Source: Spirogloea muscicola
Taxonomy: Eukaryota > Streptophyta > Zygnematophyceae > Spirogloeales > Spirogloeaceae
Assembly (NCBI GenBank): GCA_009602725.1
Contig: WELB01000010.1
Location: forward strand, 409,151-473,150
DNA length: 64,000 bases
Direction: 5' to 3'
Shown here: piece by piece, positions 22,191 through 36,400 of the stretch
Numbering within the stretch: the first letter of the stretch is position 1
How the letters are laid out: each line of letters starts with the position of its first letter
Translations under genes and position numbers: made by a program
Notes under the pieces: generated by a model
Seen by the model: only the letters and a program-made list of their open reading frames with translations
Database searches by the model: none
Told to the model about the DNA's origin: nothing

Positions 22191-23931
22191 AGGAACCTCA
22201 AGTACTTGGGCTTTTTCCAGGACGCTGTCCTCAAGGCTGTTGCCTACCTTTCCACTCTGTACGATTACGCGAAGGACAGCTCCGGCCCCCTCAAGCCCGG
22301 CCTTGAAAATGTCGAGGGCACTGTCAAGACCATCGTCGGGCCCGTGTACAGCAAGATCGATGGCAAGCCGGGCGAGCTCTTACAGTTTGTTGACGCCAAG
22401 GTAGCCATGGAAATTGTCTTGAGCAAGATGTGAAGGCTCTGTGTCTCATCAGGCAGTGGAAATGCCTTCGTTTGTCTGCTTAGCTTTCGGTGCAGAATGC
22501 TCCCCACACCATCAGTTCGTTCACAAGTACGTGCTTGTGGCCACACTACGTGTTCGTCTCTTTTGGACTTTCAACAGTATTAGTAGTTCGAATCAAATCA
22601 AGGCAGAGTATCAATGTGCCGTGGTTAAGTTGTGTTCAACTCAATATGTGAATGACTAGTTACTGCTGATATGTTGCAGGTTGACAAGATCTTTACTCTC
22701 TTGGACAAGTATGTGCCTCCCTACTTCAAGGAGAAGGCGAACCAGGCAGCCACGCTCATGAAGGAGGCCCCTGCCAATACCAAGGCTTTGTTCCACGATG
22801 TGCAGAGCAAGGGCATTTTCACTACTGTCCACGAATACACTGAGAAGTACCAGCCGGTGGCTGAGAAGGAGGCCTACTCTGCCTGGAAGTTCTTCTTGAC
22901 CTTCCCGCTGGCACCTCAGGTGGTCTCCTTTGTGGCCCCCACGGCAATCTTCGGTGCGGAGAAGTACAATGAGGCAGTGGTTTACTTCAAGAAGAGTGAC
23001 ATCCCCATTGCTAAGCCAGTGGCTGGCTACCTTCCTCTGGTGCCTATTGAGAAGATCGAGTCCACTGTCAAGTCTGACACGCAGGATGCCCTCAAGGTGC
23101 ATGCCCATTGAGTGTGAATGGACTGATCTCTGAGCACGCATGGAATGGAATGCGTGGAGATAGGAGGAAAGGGCATCCGTCAATGTCGATCACGTTGTAC
23201 TTCAACAGTTTCAGACCCAGCAGGCATTAAGCCTCTGTGTAATTATGTAGATTGCAATGTGGGCAGTGAGCTGCTCCAGGTCATGTTGTGTTTAGGTCAG
23301 AGTGGGATGTTAGCTTCACTCTTTTCTCTCCCCTTCTCGTTAGGATCTGTTTTAGTTCACCGCATATAGTGTGGGATGATTCTGCTATTCATGTAACCAA
23401 CTTTTCTGAGTACGAGTTAATTCTCTCTGTAAGTGACTGCAAGTGTGGATCGTAAATTGTGGTGCACAGTTGACTGGTTTGCTTGGTGATATTCATGACA
23501 TTGAGATTATTCAAACATCTGTCAGCACTCCGCCATTGGGCAAAGTGAAAGGAATGTACTTCAAATGAAAATATGGTTTGCACGGTGCCTATTTCAGTAT
23601 GTAAACGAAGTGGACCGGTTCAAAGAATTGCCAGCCAGTTGTGGAGTTCTTTCCAGCGTTCTCACTATATACTCTGTGTATGGTTTTGGTGGTGTGATGG
23701 TTTGTGAGTGTGGTAGATTACCACGCTCTCTACCACTATCCGCATGTTCAGGGGTTGAAGGAGGTGGAGAAGATGCTGGTTCAGGATTTCTCGACCTGGT
23801 ACTGGCTGGAGAAAATATTCGCCTTCTACCGAAGAGTATTGACAAAAGTATGCAAAAAGCGGTTGTTGACAAACCCAACAAGGCACCGAAGCTGCCTGTA
23901 CCAAAAGTCACTGCTGAGTGAAATTGGTTGA
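22191..23931 (+). CDS. REF/SRPP family lipid-droplet-associated protein
   Basis: Rubber elongation factor/small rubber particle protein family; in plants without rubber these coat lipid droplets and respond to stress. Exon 22,191-22,400 encodes RNLKYLGFFQDAVLKAVAYL and KPGLENVEGTVKTIVGPVY up to GELLQFVDAK. Exon 22,680-23,096 continues in phase with VDKIFTLLDKYVPPYFKEKA, FLTFPLAPQVVSFVAPTAIF, EKYNEAVVYF and VAGYLPLVPIEKIEST. These are the family hallmarks in correct order. A C-terminal exon is likely at 23,752-23,931 (GLKEVEKMLVQDFSTWYWLE). An overlapping frame there ends instead in APKLPVPKVTAE at 23,921, and either could be used. If the second exon is not spliced, the protein would stop at 23,109-23,111. 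The start codon lies upstream of 22,190. Confidence 0.88.
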
Positions 23932-24461
23932 GGCGAGCTTTCTGCCTGATGAATTGGATCAGCGACCGCCCTGTCTGGCTGTGCTCCTGATGACCCATGT
24001 AGTAGATAGGCACCGCTTGTTCAGACCCTGCAAAATTGGCACAATGTATGCATGAATAAGTGGTATTGATGTACAGAGTCATAAGCATTATAGGTGCAGA
24101 CACCCTGCCTGTGACGTGAAGCAGATCAACCACAACTCAGACATGACTCGGAAACTCATGGAGTTCTACTCTGACGCATCAATGTCTGCAGGTTTAGAGC
24201 AGAGCATGCCAGCCCGAACGCCCACTGAACCGTAGTGTGCAGCTCAAGCCTCAAGCTATAAGGTGGTATGGCAGGAACCTCTGCCAGGCAAAGAAAGCTG
24301 CAGTTTGTCCACAAACGCCGGGCCTGACTCTTGCAACTTCATCTGCCAAGTGACATGGCTAGAGTTATAAGTACACTTGTACTTGCACCCTGGAAAATTT
24401 GAGATGCTTCAAGCACAGCGAGGTGCAAGTTGTGATATAGGAGCCTGTAGCAACTGCTACA

Positions 24462-27400
24462 TCAGATGGTTCCTCTTAAGCTGGACTGGCCAGTAGCGCA
24501 GAAGTTGTTTGCAAGGGAAAACAATGCCACAATCCACACCTGGAAATGCACTTCACAGGCGCTCACAAGCACCTTCTTGATGTCTATCCTGTCATGATGA
24601 GCCCACTTTGCTCCGACGTCCACCACATTCCCCACGACTCGCACAACACTCTCGTTGGCCAAATCCGAGAGCATCAGCTGCTCAGGCACTCAGTTGGGGT
24701 CATATTTGGCATAGTCGTCGTCAGAGAAGAGCACAGGCTTCAGAAACGTTGGTTAGTAGAGATGAAGTCACCTTAACAGAAGCTATTCAACAAGCCAACA
24801 GGCTTGTCTTTCGAAGGCATGGAGTTTGAGAGCCCAAAGAAAGCAATCAGGTCCAGCGCTGACCCAGAAAAATACTGCACTGCATCGTGTTGCCCTTCAC
24901 CAACAACAGACCTTGCAGCTGGCCAAGCTACACCCGATAAGTCTTGATCATAAAAGACCCCATGGTTCTGCTTACCTCTGTCGTGTTCAGGACTGCAAAA
25001 TCTCCTAGGAAGAGCGCAACTGCAGGCCCAGCTGTTATCGATGGCCCTGGCACAGAGGCGCTGACATTCAAGGAGATGGCCCCGCCATCTGGTTGTGACC
25101 CGCACGCAGCAAGATCCGAGTACAAAGCAGCTGCCCACAGAGCTTCTGGGGACTTGGGCTGGAAGTGGCAGAAGTGCTCGCCAAAAGCCCGGTCCCAGTG
25201 TGCCTTCACTTCACTGCATTCAAGTGGTTCACTTTCACAGAGGAGTCAAGCATGCTGAGACAGGCTCTGTTGGCCAAGTAGCAAGAACATTAAACAATGG
25301 GTAGTCGTCGACTGTGCAACAATTCATCAGTCTTGGGGTGAGCTGCAAGCAAGTTGAAAAAGACTGCTGCTGAAAGGCAAGGGCAGACTTACCCAAGATA
25401 AGGTGGATGCACACTGCAAGAGAAGTCTATTTCACCCGTCAAGTTGTTGTGGCTCACATCCCTGCTCTCATAAAGATGACAACTCAGTGGCAAACAGCCG
25501 AACATGCATTCAGAACCCTATCAGAGGAACGGGACAGAGCCCGTACAGCAAGCACTAAGATCCAATACAAAACACCGATACTGAAGAGTCAATTGATAAA
25601 GCAATGACCTCACCAAAAGTTGACAGGAAATCTGTAGCCTGTCAGTGATGAGAGATCGTTTGATAACAATGCGGCAGCTGGTGGAGAGATGGAAGCTGCC
25701 GCTAGCTTGACAACTTCCACATCTGCATGCGTGCTGAACCCAGGGCCGTGGAATGCAACTGCAAGAAGCGTACAAAGTGTGCAACTTCAGCTCTACTGCC
25801 AGGAGTATGTTACTAATTATTGTGTGCAAGACCAAAGTGCAATAAACAGCTAGTCACTGGCTGTAAGATGCAATGAGTATCCACAAGTGCATCACAGGAT
25901 TTATGTGACATGGACCTCTTGCTTTCCCTGGTCCAACCCCGCATGTTCTCCCAGTGTCTTGGTCCACTTTGAGCACGCTCTGCTCACTGCTCGTCCAAAT
26001 GCCCGTGCTAGCTTCCACACTCCTTGTCGAAGGGCCTGCAACAGCTCTAAGCGCATTGCATGATCAGTCTGACTACAAGGCCACAATGTCACTGATTGTA
26101 CAAGTCAGGATGTTTTTGAAAATGTTGACTACATGTGTCAGAATGTGTGAAATTACTCAAGCCACTGGTAAGTGGTTTAAGTCAGCTTATGTAACAGATC
26201 TCACTGAAGGCTACCTCGGCAGCTGGAAAAAGTCTACAACAATAGAGCTGTTAAAACCTATTTCTGTGACTCACCTTTCCCACCACTAAGTGTGAAGTTG
26301 ACACAGCTATGCAACATGAGGACAGGGGAAGTTGGACAGATGTACGTCCCCACTTGCACCTGAGATGCAGCAGTAGGCGGGTATGAGATGCAGGACTTCG
26401 GTTATCACTGTCCACTTAACAGAGCATCGCATCTAATAAAGCAAGATACACGCCCATGCCCTTCAGATATTTGAGAGAGACATTACACAGAATAGACGTT
26501 CTCCATTGTTCCATAACTGCACTTTGGTCCTATATATGCTGACTCTCATACCGAGATACCTCAGCTGGTTCTAGAAACAGCTGAGACCTGAAGGTCAGAT
26601 CTTCACAATGAGCCTAGGAAGTGGGGTTTTGAGGCAAGTTGATGAGACCATGAGGAAGTCATGAACACGAGGGTTGCCAGCGAGTCCAATCCTCAGCCAG
26701 GCGGATCCTTGCTTCTTTGTCTGAAGATGCAGAACGCCATGACCCACTTCAACAGAACATTGAAACAAAGACATGGTTTTTGGGTTTCTGAGTTTACAGA
26801 CCAATGATGAAGCAGAAAGACATGGCGACATGACCCTCAGCCTCTTCATCCTTACAAAGCGGAGGAACATGTGCAGCTACTGGGACTTGATAGACAGGCC
26901 TTTGCTGGTCGAGGCTGTATTCGAGCTTGACAGATTTCAAGACGACCCCGCTTGCTAAGATGCATGGTTGTCTTGCTACAAGAACAACCGTCAGAAGCAC
27001 CTGGACAACAAGGAGAAGCTCTGTGCCCTCCTGAATGACTTCCGCTGCAACAACATCTCTGTGGTTGTTCTCCACTGCAATCTGAGTACTACCCTTGCCC
27101 ACCTCACAGAATGGATGACCTGGACAGCAAAGCAGCCACTGTGATTACCTGGTCTCTATCTTTGAAGACAGTCATTGTCCTAGGACGAACCACTGATGAA
27201 AGGCAACTCGAAATTCTATTGCAGAGAATCACATTACCAATGTCATCCCGTAAGGAGATTCTGTATCGTTGTGAAGTGCCTATTGGCAAGTCTGCTAGGC
27301 GATCATGCAGCCCGTCTTGTCCCACCAGCATTTGTGAGATCTGGCAATACAGAAAAGCGAATCAGCGATCAAATATCCGAATGAAGGTAGTACGGAGTAG

Positions 27401-30400
27401 TGATACAGATCTGCTAATCTATGATGATAGAGGTTGCCCTAGACCTTGTTGCATGCTTTTTGGCAACCCAAGATGACTCAAGGCCAAGAACCTCTTAATA
27501 ACTGGACAAAGGATACAGCTTGACCTATAAGCATTGAAACGTCAAGCAACATGAGACCCAGGGCTAGCACTGGCGCACACGTAAATGAGAGTCTGAGACG
27601 GGCATGGAGTTCTGCGAGTACAACCTCGGAAACTTCTGGTTCATGCTGACTATACCTCTGCAGTACGGATGCAGATAGCCATTTCGCCTCGCCCTGTCGA
27701 AGGCTCTCTAGCAAACAGGCAGCCAACTCCTGGATACTCTGAGGTCCTTAATTTGTACTTTTCCACCAATGTGACAGCATCCACGTTTGCTGGATCCTGT
27801 TCAACACTTAGGCATCATAAGTGGCTGCTTCTCTTTCTCCCCAATCTGAAGACAAAGCGCTCAAATCTAAGGAACTTCAAGCAGCCCCATGCGTGGCTAG
27901 GCAATTGTCAATTGTGGCAATCGGTCCCAACAATCAGTGGTTCCAATGTCCAGTCTAGATGCAGTGCTAGGGCTGGACCCAGTACCTGCAGCACAGAGTA
28001 GCTGACCGAGCCCCCGTTCGCAGGGAGCAGTGGAGCAGAGCTGTGGCGAAGCGGGAGAAGCCACGTAGCAGTCATTGACATCGTCAGCGGGGGATCCGGA
28101 ACGACCCAAAGCACTTCCGATGTTGTGAAGTGGGCCTCGATGCTCTCATGTCCTCTCACAATTGTGCACTGAGCTGTGAAGGAGATTCTGGTCCTGCCTG
28201 CAGACCTGAGAGGGGGAGTTTAAGATACAAACTGCTCAATATATGAGCATTACAGTCAGCTGTACATATTATGCAGTAAGCGAACCATGGGTGTCATTCA
28301 CTTGTTCGCTGTATATATCATGCAGTAAAAGAATCATGGTTGGTAAGGAAGTACTCAGTCAATCTTCCATGGAGAGGACTTGTCTGATGGGGATGACCCT
28401 CACCTTCCAAGTATAATTGCTGCACAACCTCCACCTGCTTCGCCTCGGCTCCAGATCTCAATGACCTGCCCAAGTACATCTTCAGATTAGGTGCTATGGG
28501 GAGCCTTCTAACAATCGTACTGGCTTTGACAGCTTAAGCTATACTTGTCATCAATTAAGCTAACTTGTCATCAATTTTGATAGAGCAATATATAGTAATT
28601 CACGGTCAGCTTGTGTATTCTGACGTGGAACTACAGAGTGGTATCAAAGCTTGCCACAATTGTCCATGTCTTGCGGTATTCAGCACGGTCAAAAGCTCAA
28701 CAACCAGCACCTTACTGTCCGTAACAGACCAGCTGCACTTGTAGCAGAGGGGCCCGAATGACAGTAGATTTTCACCCTGCACGGATGGTGCCATAGATTC
28801 GATATGACAAGGTATTGCATTCTTGCAAGACGGAACCATATGACTAGCTGTGGCACTGCAACTATTGATGCATGTCCACCGAGCTCGGAAATCAAAATCA
28901 GGTGTAAAAATTTTAGCAAGCCTGTCAATATGCTACAAGCTGACAAGAATCAAATTTGAAGTTGCGAGTACTCAGCGCAGACTTGCCTCTGCAAGCCCCA
29001 CAGGAAAGATGGACATTGTTTTCCCGACTCCTAGCCGACCTCCCCGGGTCTCAAGGCTGATGTTTTGGGGTTTATGCACACGAATGGGCGCCTCCGCCTG
29101 ACTGAGTATGCTGCCATCAGCCCCTTCAGCTCGCGCATACACAGACTGCATCCAGGTCATGGACGACAAGCGCAAATGGGTATACGGCAAGACTGGCAGC
29201 ACCTCCATATTTTGCTGCAGGGCATGCTACCGCAATATCCGCCCACCAAGTCACAATGATCAACCAGAGAGCTTGTGACATAAGGCAGCCTCACCAAGTA
29301 GCCCTCCTTCAGCGCCTGCAGCAAGCCAGTGATGGGATCCACGGTGGCAGTAACCTCATCCGAGGTTACAAACCTTAGTCGAGCACCGGTCGAAGGGCCT
29401 CCGCTGACAGTCATCTGGTTGTCACACATGAGTGCCGTTAGGATTATGCTGGAGACGGTACAGAGGTATACCGTTGCTTCCGTTTGCCAGGTACAGTAGT
29501 GAGCAATATCTTACAGAGGTAAGCATATGCCACTTGTTGGTATCACTGATCTATACCTGATAGTCAGCTCCAGGCGCAATTAATAAGACTGGCGGTTGTA
29601 TCGCAAGCGGACTGTAGACAAGAATCCTGACTGGCTCACTGATGACCTTCCTTCCAGACGGTTGCAACAGCGTCACCTGCCGAACAACAGTGCAAAGTAG
29701 ACTGCTCAGTCACGTACTTGAGTAAAAGCTATATGATGCTCTGGAAAATGCCAAAGACTTCCACGCAAACATCGTCTATTAAGGCTGAGTTGGGCTGTCA
29801 GCAATTCGTGGACTTGTCAACCTGGAGGAAAGAGGCGATCCCTGGCGCCTGACCCCTGATCCAGAAAGAGCTGCTAGAGGCTGGTCCCGCGGAGGTTGGA
29901 TGGATGTTGCCCACAGATGTGCCAATGCCGATCACTTCAACGATATCCTCTTGGACATGCACAGTGAGGTTCATCAAAGTGAACTGCAGAAACAGCAATG
30001 GCCATCTGTCAGTGCTATCTTGACTTACATGTATATTACAGACGAGACAATGTGCTGCATGCTGAGACCAACACCAAGTCCTCAAATCCATGAGGAAGGT
30101 GATAGTTTGCACTCCTCCAAGCAATAGCCATCTGTTGGCTTATCCCATGCAAAGCATGCAACCGTAGGCATGCCAGTGGACGTCGTCATTAACATATGAT
30201 TGACATACAAAAGTCCAAGTTATATCACGCCTCAACTTCACGTCAATGTCACCTGAGTGTTATCAAACTTCCGCCCAGAATTATCTCCCGCTTGCATCTC
30301 AATGTTCATAATAGCTCCAACCTGCAGGACGGATGTGTGGCAATTGACCAGAATCTGTAAGCTAGAAGAGAGCTGCTGAGCAGCACAATGTTGTGAAATT

Positions 30401-33400
30401 GAAACTCTCCATATTTTCTGACGGCTGCTCTGTCTTGTGGTAAATGAAGTCCAATGTTCTCATGCAACTCTCGCCACAGCTGAAATGATCGGCATGCTCT
30501 TCCACTACCTGCAGGCTTGGATCGTCTGGCAAGAGCAATCTTATCCATGCAACCTCTGAGACAAAAACCTGCACCCAACAAATGTTACTAGCTTCACCAA
30601 GTGCCTGCAGGGACATGAGGTCCCCGTCGTGTGGTTGTGTAGAACGTGCAAGCAGGCTCACCAGACCAATGTGCAACAATAACGAAACAGTCATACACCC
30701 AATGGCAAGAAAGTGGCCTGAAGGACCTAAGAGCTATACTTGTTAAGCTGCATGACAAGTGCTGATGTACACAATTGCTGCGGTAAGCAAAAGCTGTTAG
30801 CAGACAGAAATATACACCGTCGCCTGCCAGCTTACCGTTGCAGCTGCTTCTGCTTCCGGTATCAAGCCCTGGTCTCTTGCATGCACTTCAGCTGCTCCCA
30901 GTGCACTAACAGACAGAGTCAACTCGAGACTTCTGTTACCAACCGACGGCTTGACATGAGCAATCTTGACAACTGTGGAGTTTGTCACAGATGGCCTCAC
31001 ATCCAGGGTGCCACCAAGAATCTGCAGCTTTCCCTGCCATATACAGCACACAAAAAACTCTGTTGACTAAAAGTACACCGCTACATGCTTTGAGAGAGCT
31101 AAGTACAATCAAGGTTGCAGTGCTGAAAGCAGCTGTACATAGATTCTTGCTTGTCAATCTTGATGATCAACCAAGGACTATTCTAAATCACCTGCAGTAC
31201 TGGATCACACGGTCAGGCTACAGAGTTATTATGAATCGTCATTGTGGAGTGTATGGCCAACCTGATTATCAGGATGATAGTAGAGGACCATCAGACGAGG
31301 CTCCAGTCGCAAGGCACTCACAATCTGGTCATTCAAGAATGCAGGGCAAAGAACGTTTACCCTGGCGTAGAAGTGGCTGCTGATCAGCTTTGCAGCAAGT
31401 TTGCCTAAACCTCAGGCAGAGCAGCTGGTGCTTTTGATGACGGTTTCATCTAAGCAGAGGAGTCCTGTAGGAGTAGGAAGAGCAGACCTGCAATGTAAGT
31501 GAGGCTGCTGTTCTATCTCCCTTGCTTTCCAAGAGCTTGAGGAAAGACCTCTGTGCATCCAAGTCGATGTGTGCTGGCAATGAGCTGTAATCTACGCCCT
31601 TGAGCTGGGCTTTCACTGTGCACTGCAGTCACATTGCAAATCCACTGAGCATATGATCGTCATTGTGATTCTATTACAGAGATATCAGCTATAGGTGACG
31701 CTTGTGAATGCATGTATACAATATGAGAGAACAGGGCATAACAGTACAGCGCATGTTGAGGCTGGCCTGCAATCTGAGATGAAGATGCATAATCTAATAA
31801 TAGTCAGCATGACAATCTTTCGTCTGTCAACCCACCGGGCCTTCCTGCTGCTGCAAGACGATTCTGCGCCGCCAAGCACTGCCAACTACATCCTCCAGGT
31901 GGGCACGCCCTTCGCAATTCTCCAGGGACCAGCTCAGCGCCAGAGTGGAAGCGTTTGCAAAAGGCTGGCCATTGTCGTCCAAGGCAAGCGCCTCGAGCTC
32001 AAAGCGGCTTGCCGTTGTGACGGTCATTACGTTCTTCTTAACAGCCTCTTCCGCTGGCTTTGCCTCCACTTCTGCATCCAGCAGAGCTGTGCAAGCATCA
32101 AGAGTCTGCAGTGATTGCTTCAAATAATAAGTCCTCCTAATTGCTACTTGCCCAATCACATCAACATGTAAGGTACTCTTAGTGTGGCAGCAATGTCAGC
32201 TTCCTGCATATGACAGTAAAAATACTACAGTTTAGTGGTCTAAGTCAGGATTTTGCACACCTGCATCATGCAGTAGGAGTAGCATATCTGAGGGGGCAGT
32301 GCAGATTGACGTCAAGTTGGCCATCACCATGCTCGAGGCAGATCCACAAGTGACGCCTCGGACAAAGGTCACGACCTGTGCATGCAACGCGTCCTCACTA
32401 AGTGGCACTCAGCAATTGTAGTCTGATTGGAGGACCTCCTAGCGAAAAAGAAAGCAGAGGGTCCTTAAGCAAAGGGCACTCACACTCGTGCCAACTCCTG
32501 TGCAGGTGACGACGTAGGACTGCCGCGACTGGCTGCTTCCAGGAAGGACACTGACGACTCGTCCTCTGGCCCCATTAGTCGTGTCTAGTACACTGAACGT
32601 ATCTGTGTACTTCCCACAAAGCCACCTGTCTGGGCCACCCTTGACCAGGACTTCCGCGCTGCTGCCCAGAGCCATTGTAACTTTAAGCTCCAAGCTATGG
32701 GGAGTTTCCTTGCGAGTGATGCCTTCCTCGGCGAGCTCCAATTTCAGTGGTGGGTAAGACGCGACAGTCCAGGTTGCTTCAAGCTGTGCCGGAGGGGGGA
32801 GGCTCGCGGGCGGCTGCCGTCCTGCGAGCTGTGCCACGTCGAGGCTGGCCACTACAGATGTGCGGCCTGTCTCCATGGCCTTCAAGATGGCGTAAGCACA
32901 GGCTTCTGGGCCGACCACCTTCGAGATGCTGTCGTGTGCGCCAGGCGGCAACTGGTCCAGCAATTGGAAGGAAGGCATGTCGTCCTTGAGTCGCCAATGG
33001 ACGAGGCTGACCAAGCCACTGCAGTTGGAGTAGCTGTTTCCTGCAAAGGAGAACTTGCTGGCATACTCAGCAGGTCATTCATACACCCATAACATGTCAT
33101 CAGAATTCCAAATATATTCCAGCTTCTAATGGAGAAGTCAATCTACGAAGAAGGTATACAGAATACAAAGAAGATATACTCATCACCATCACTAATTCAT
33201 GCTAGAACTAATCACTGCCAGTCATAAAACATAACAATAAATAGATTACAAGCGCAGTCTATTCATTCATGGCTGTTTTATCAGGGACTAATAGTGCACC
33301 TGAGGGGTCCAATGCCGTCACTGCTATAGGGAGCAAGTTACCCAGCGCTGTTGCCCACTGTAAATCGCGTGCCGGCTCTAACTTGCCTGGGATAGAGACT

Positions 33401-36400
33401 TCAAGAGGTACCTGTTAAACCCAAGAGCACCATCTGTGAGGAATGCTGTAAAGCTGAAAGCACAGCCTTCTCATTAGCACCTATCTGTTGACTTTTCTGT
33501 TGTGCATTACATACACTGCGCAAAGCAGAAAAAAGCTGCACTGAATGCTAAAACTTGTATTTCCACTGCAATGGCAGAAACTAAGAACTCTTCCGCTGCG
33601 CAGCTCACGGTCTACTGGTTGCATATTCTGTGCCTCTTTAGAATACAATTGCCACAGACAACTCTCTCCCTCCTCAGCGAAGAGTGGCCCTGTTATGGTC
33701 TACTGACCGAAGCAAAGTTAAGGGGATCATGGGTTGCGGTGGCTGTGATCAGGGTGCGTCCCGCTCCCTGCACCTTGATAACACCGTCGGCCACCAATAC
33801 AGCTACTGATGTTTTTTGAGAGGACCACAGGAAGTCCTGGGCCGAGACTCCACAACCTGCACCAAGTAGTCTGGATTGACTGTTTTCCTTTTGACCCCAG
33901 CATTTGTTGATTGAAGAAGCATCCTGAGCAGACATTGGCAGTAACTTGCTTGCGGTAAGCAGGTCTTGTGAAGCTGAGAAGAATAGTACATGGGGCCCCA
34001 ATAGATGTTACCTCCTCGTGCATTCAGTGCAAAGGTCTGCAGAATTCCAGGAACCCATGGAAGCCTGATGACTTGAGCAGTAGTGGCTGAAGAACTTGTT
34101 GCTTGTAAGTGAACTTGATGGCAGGCAATCACGCTTTGCTCCACCCGAAGAACCTAAGCATGAATGGAAAGCATGGAGCAGGTGGAAACTTGTACTGCTA
34201 GCAAGCACCAGGAATTCTGACGGGGTCGACAGGACATGCATAAGCTCTTCAGTATCCATGCCGCACTAACAAGCTTACACAAAGCTATGACATTGGACAG
34301 CACTTCTGCATGCAGCAGAGGCCTTGTTGAAGCTGCAAGCTTTGCATGAAGCTTCCTGTCATGTCATACACACCTTCTCGTCCTCCTTCATCCACTGCCC
34401 AGCAGTAGTGTCAAATCGTAAGCTCCGGTACATGAGCCAAGCTAGCAAGGTACCCACTCCAGGCGCGACTGGCCTCAATGCTGTCGCATTCTGCCAGCCT
34501 TGTGTTGCAGCCACTTCCTCTGGGATGGGCAATGCCTCCCACACGGCCTCATTTGCCAACTTCAGGGTCAGATTATCATGCTGCATGGCAAGATAAAACA
34601 GTCATGTAAGAGCTGCTTAAGATTCAATCTTGAGGCTACTTCACGACCAACAGCTAACATCGACTGTTGTGATGCATACCAACTGCAGACCACCTGCTAC
34701 ATACAGACTAGTGCTATGGCGGCACAACAAGGTGGCTAGACACCAATGGTAAAGCCAAGGACGTTGCTGAGCGTGTCATCTACTCTTTGAATGATAGATT
34801 GATCAATGTAACAGTCGCTGATAGGTTTGACAAGCTGGAGGATAGTCCTCTACCTTGGTCAAGATGAGGGGCCGAGAGCCTGACTCCTTGGAGAACGAGA
34901 GCGCAGTGACCACATATGACCTCCCCACGACCACCTGCCATGGGGTGTCCAAGGACGCAGCAAAAGTGGTCGCCTGCTTGCTGTCCTGCAGGGCAGCAAG
35001 GTACAGCTGCAGCGACACAGGTGTCACCACGTTGATGACGCACAGCTGTGTGTGGCCCTGCACGCGCATGTCTTCGGCGATGACCTGGGCAGACCCTGGA
35101 GAGTAGCCAAACACGTGTCCAGTCCGGGCATCGACGTGGGCAATGCTCTCATTCATGGAGGAGAACCGGTAGTGTGCCGTTGGCAGTCTGACCTCTGCAA
35201 AGCAACTCACAGAAAGCCAGTTCTTACTGAGTTGTCATTTGGAGTGAACACAAGTAACCCAGATATGGACATTTGCAAGTGTCTGTGCTGAGATGCCTGC
35301 TGCTGCCATTAACCATACCAGTTACTGAAGCTTGGTCTTCTCAGCGCCACAAGACTACAAGGTTACTATCAACAAGGTGATCATAACTGCTGCTCGCACC
35401 CGTTGCTCTGCCCTGGCCAAGGACCTTGAGAACAAGATGGAAGATGCCGCCTGGCATTAAGAAGATCGGAGAAGGCGGCTCGAGGAAGAACGCCTCTGCC
35501 ACAGTAAGTGAGATGGAGTCTTGCAGGTCCTCGAGTGAAGGCTCCACAATGCGCACGGTCACTTTCTCCAGCCCGGCTGCAACTCCCCTGACAACCAGAA
35601 GATCCGACCGCAGCGCCTGCCACCATTCCATATCATTTTGAGATGAGCTCGAATAGCACGACTATTGTCACGGACTCGGCCATTACATTCTTTGGTGGTT
35701 GAATTTTCAACCTTGGCTAAGCTAAACAGCTTGCCACACTCGGCCTGTGCTGCAGGGCCAAAGCACAATGTGTTTGCAGAGCTCAAGTGCTGTGGCAAAG
35801 TGAACAACAATGTGCAACTGAGGCTCATATGTTTACAAGAGGACAGGTGATAAGTTGTATACTTTGGACCTATAGTGTCTGAGGTACATTGATAACGTAC
35901 GGAATCGTTGAGGTCTATTTCGTCAGTCAGCTCGCTTCTGAGGTGGAGCGGCGTTTCTTGGAGAGGCATCTGCTCTAAGCGGTGCCGGTCCTCTTTGACT
36001 CCCAGGGGGTCAGCCGGATAAAGCTCCCAGAGGAACTGCACGCCCACGAGCGACGAAAAGACATTGTCTGCCAAACAAAAGCAGCCGGCTCAGCCAGCGC
36101 ACGCGCTCCTGATCATCCTTTTGTGAGTATACATTGTCCGTTGCACAAGCCAAGAGTTCTTGTCCTCCTAATTTTCTCACGCTTGCACTCCACCAATCAT
36201 CAGGCAACAGCTCACAAGACCGGGTCGATGACTTGCATGACTTGCAGAGGCAGGGGCGAACAAGCACAATAACTAAGGTGCTGCAAGCAGCCTCCCTCCA
36301 CACACCTTCCGAGTCGAATGCAAGCGCCTGGAGGCTGGCGAAGCTGCCAAGGTCAATCTTGGTGGAGTGATGGAAGATGCGGAGCTGCGCTGGCGTGTCC

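Noticed and set aside
28629-28642. TGGTATCAAAGC resembling the primer-binding site of plant LTR elements
   Set aside because: It lies in the NUP210 gene, no LTRs or element genes flank it, and the match is imperfect.
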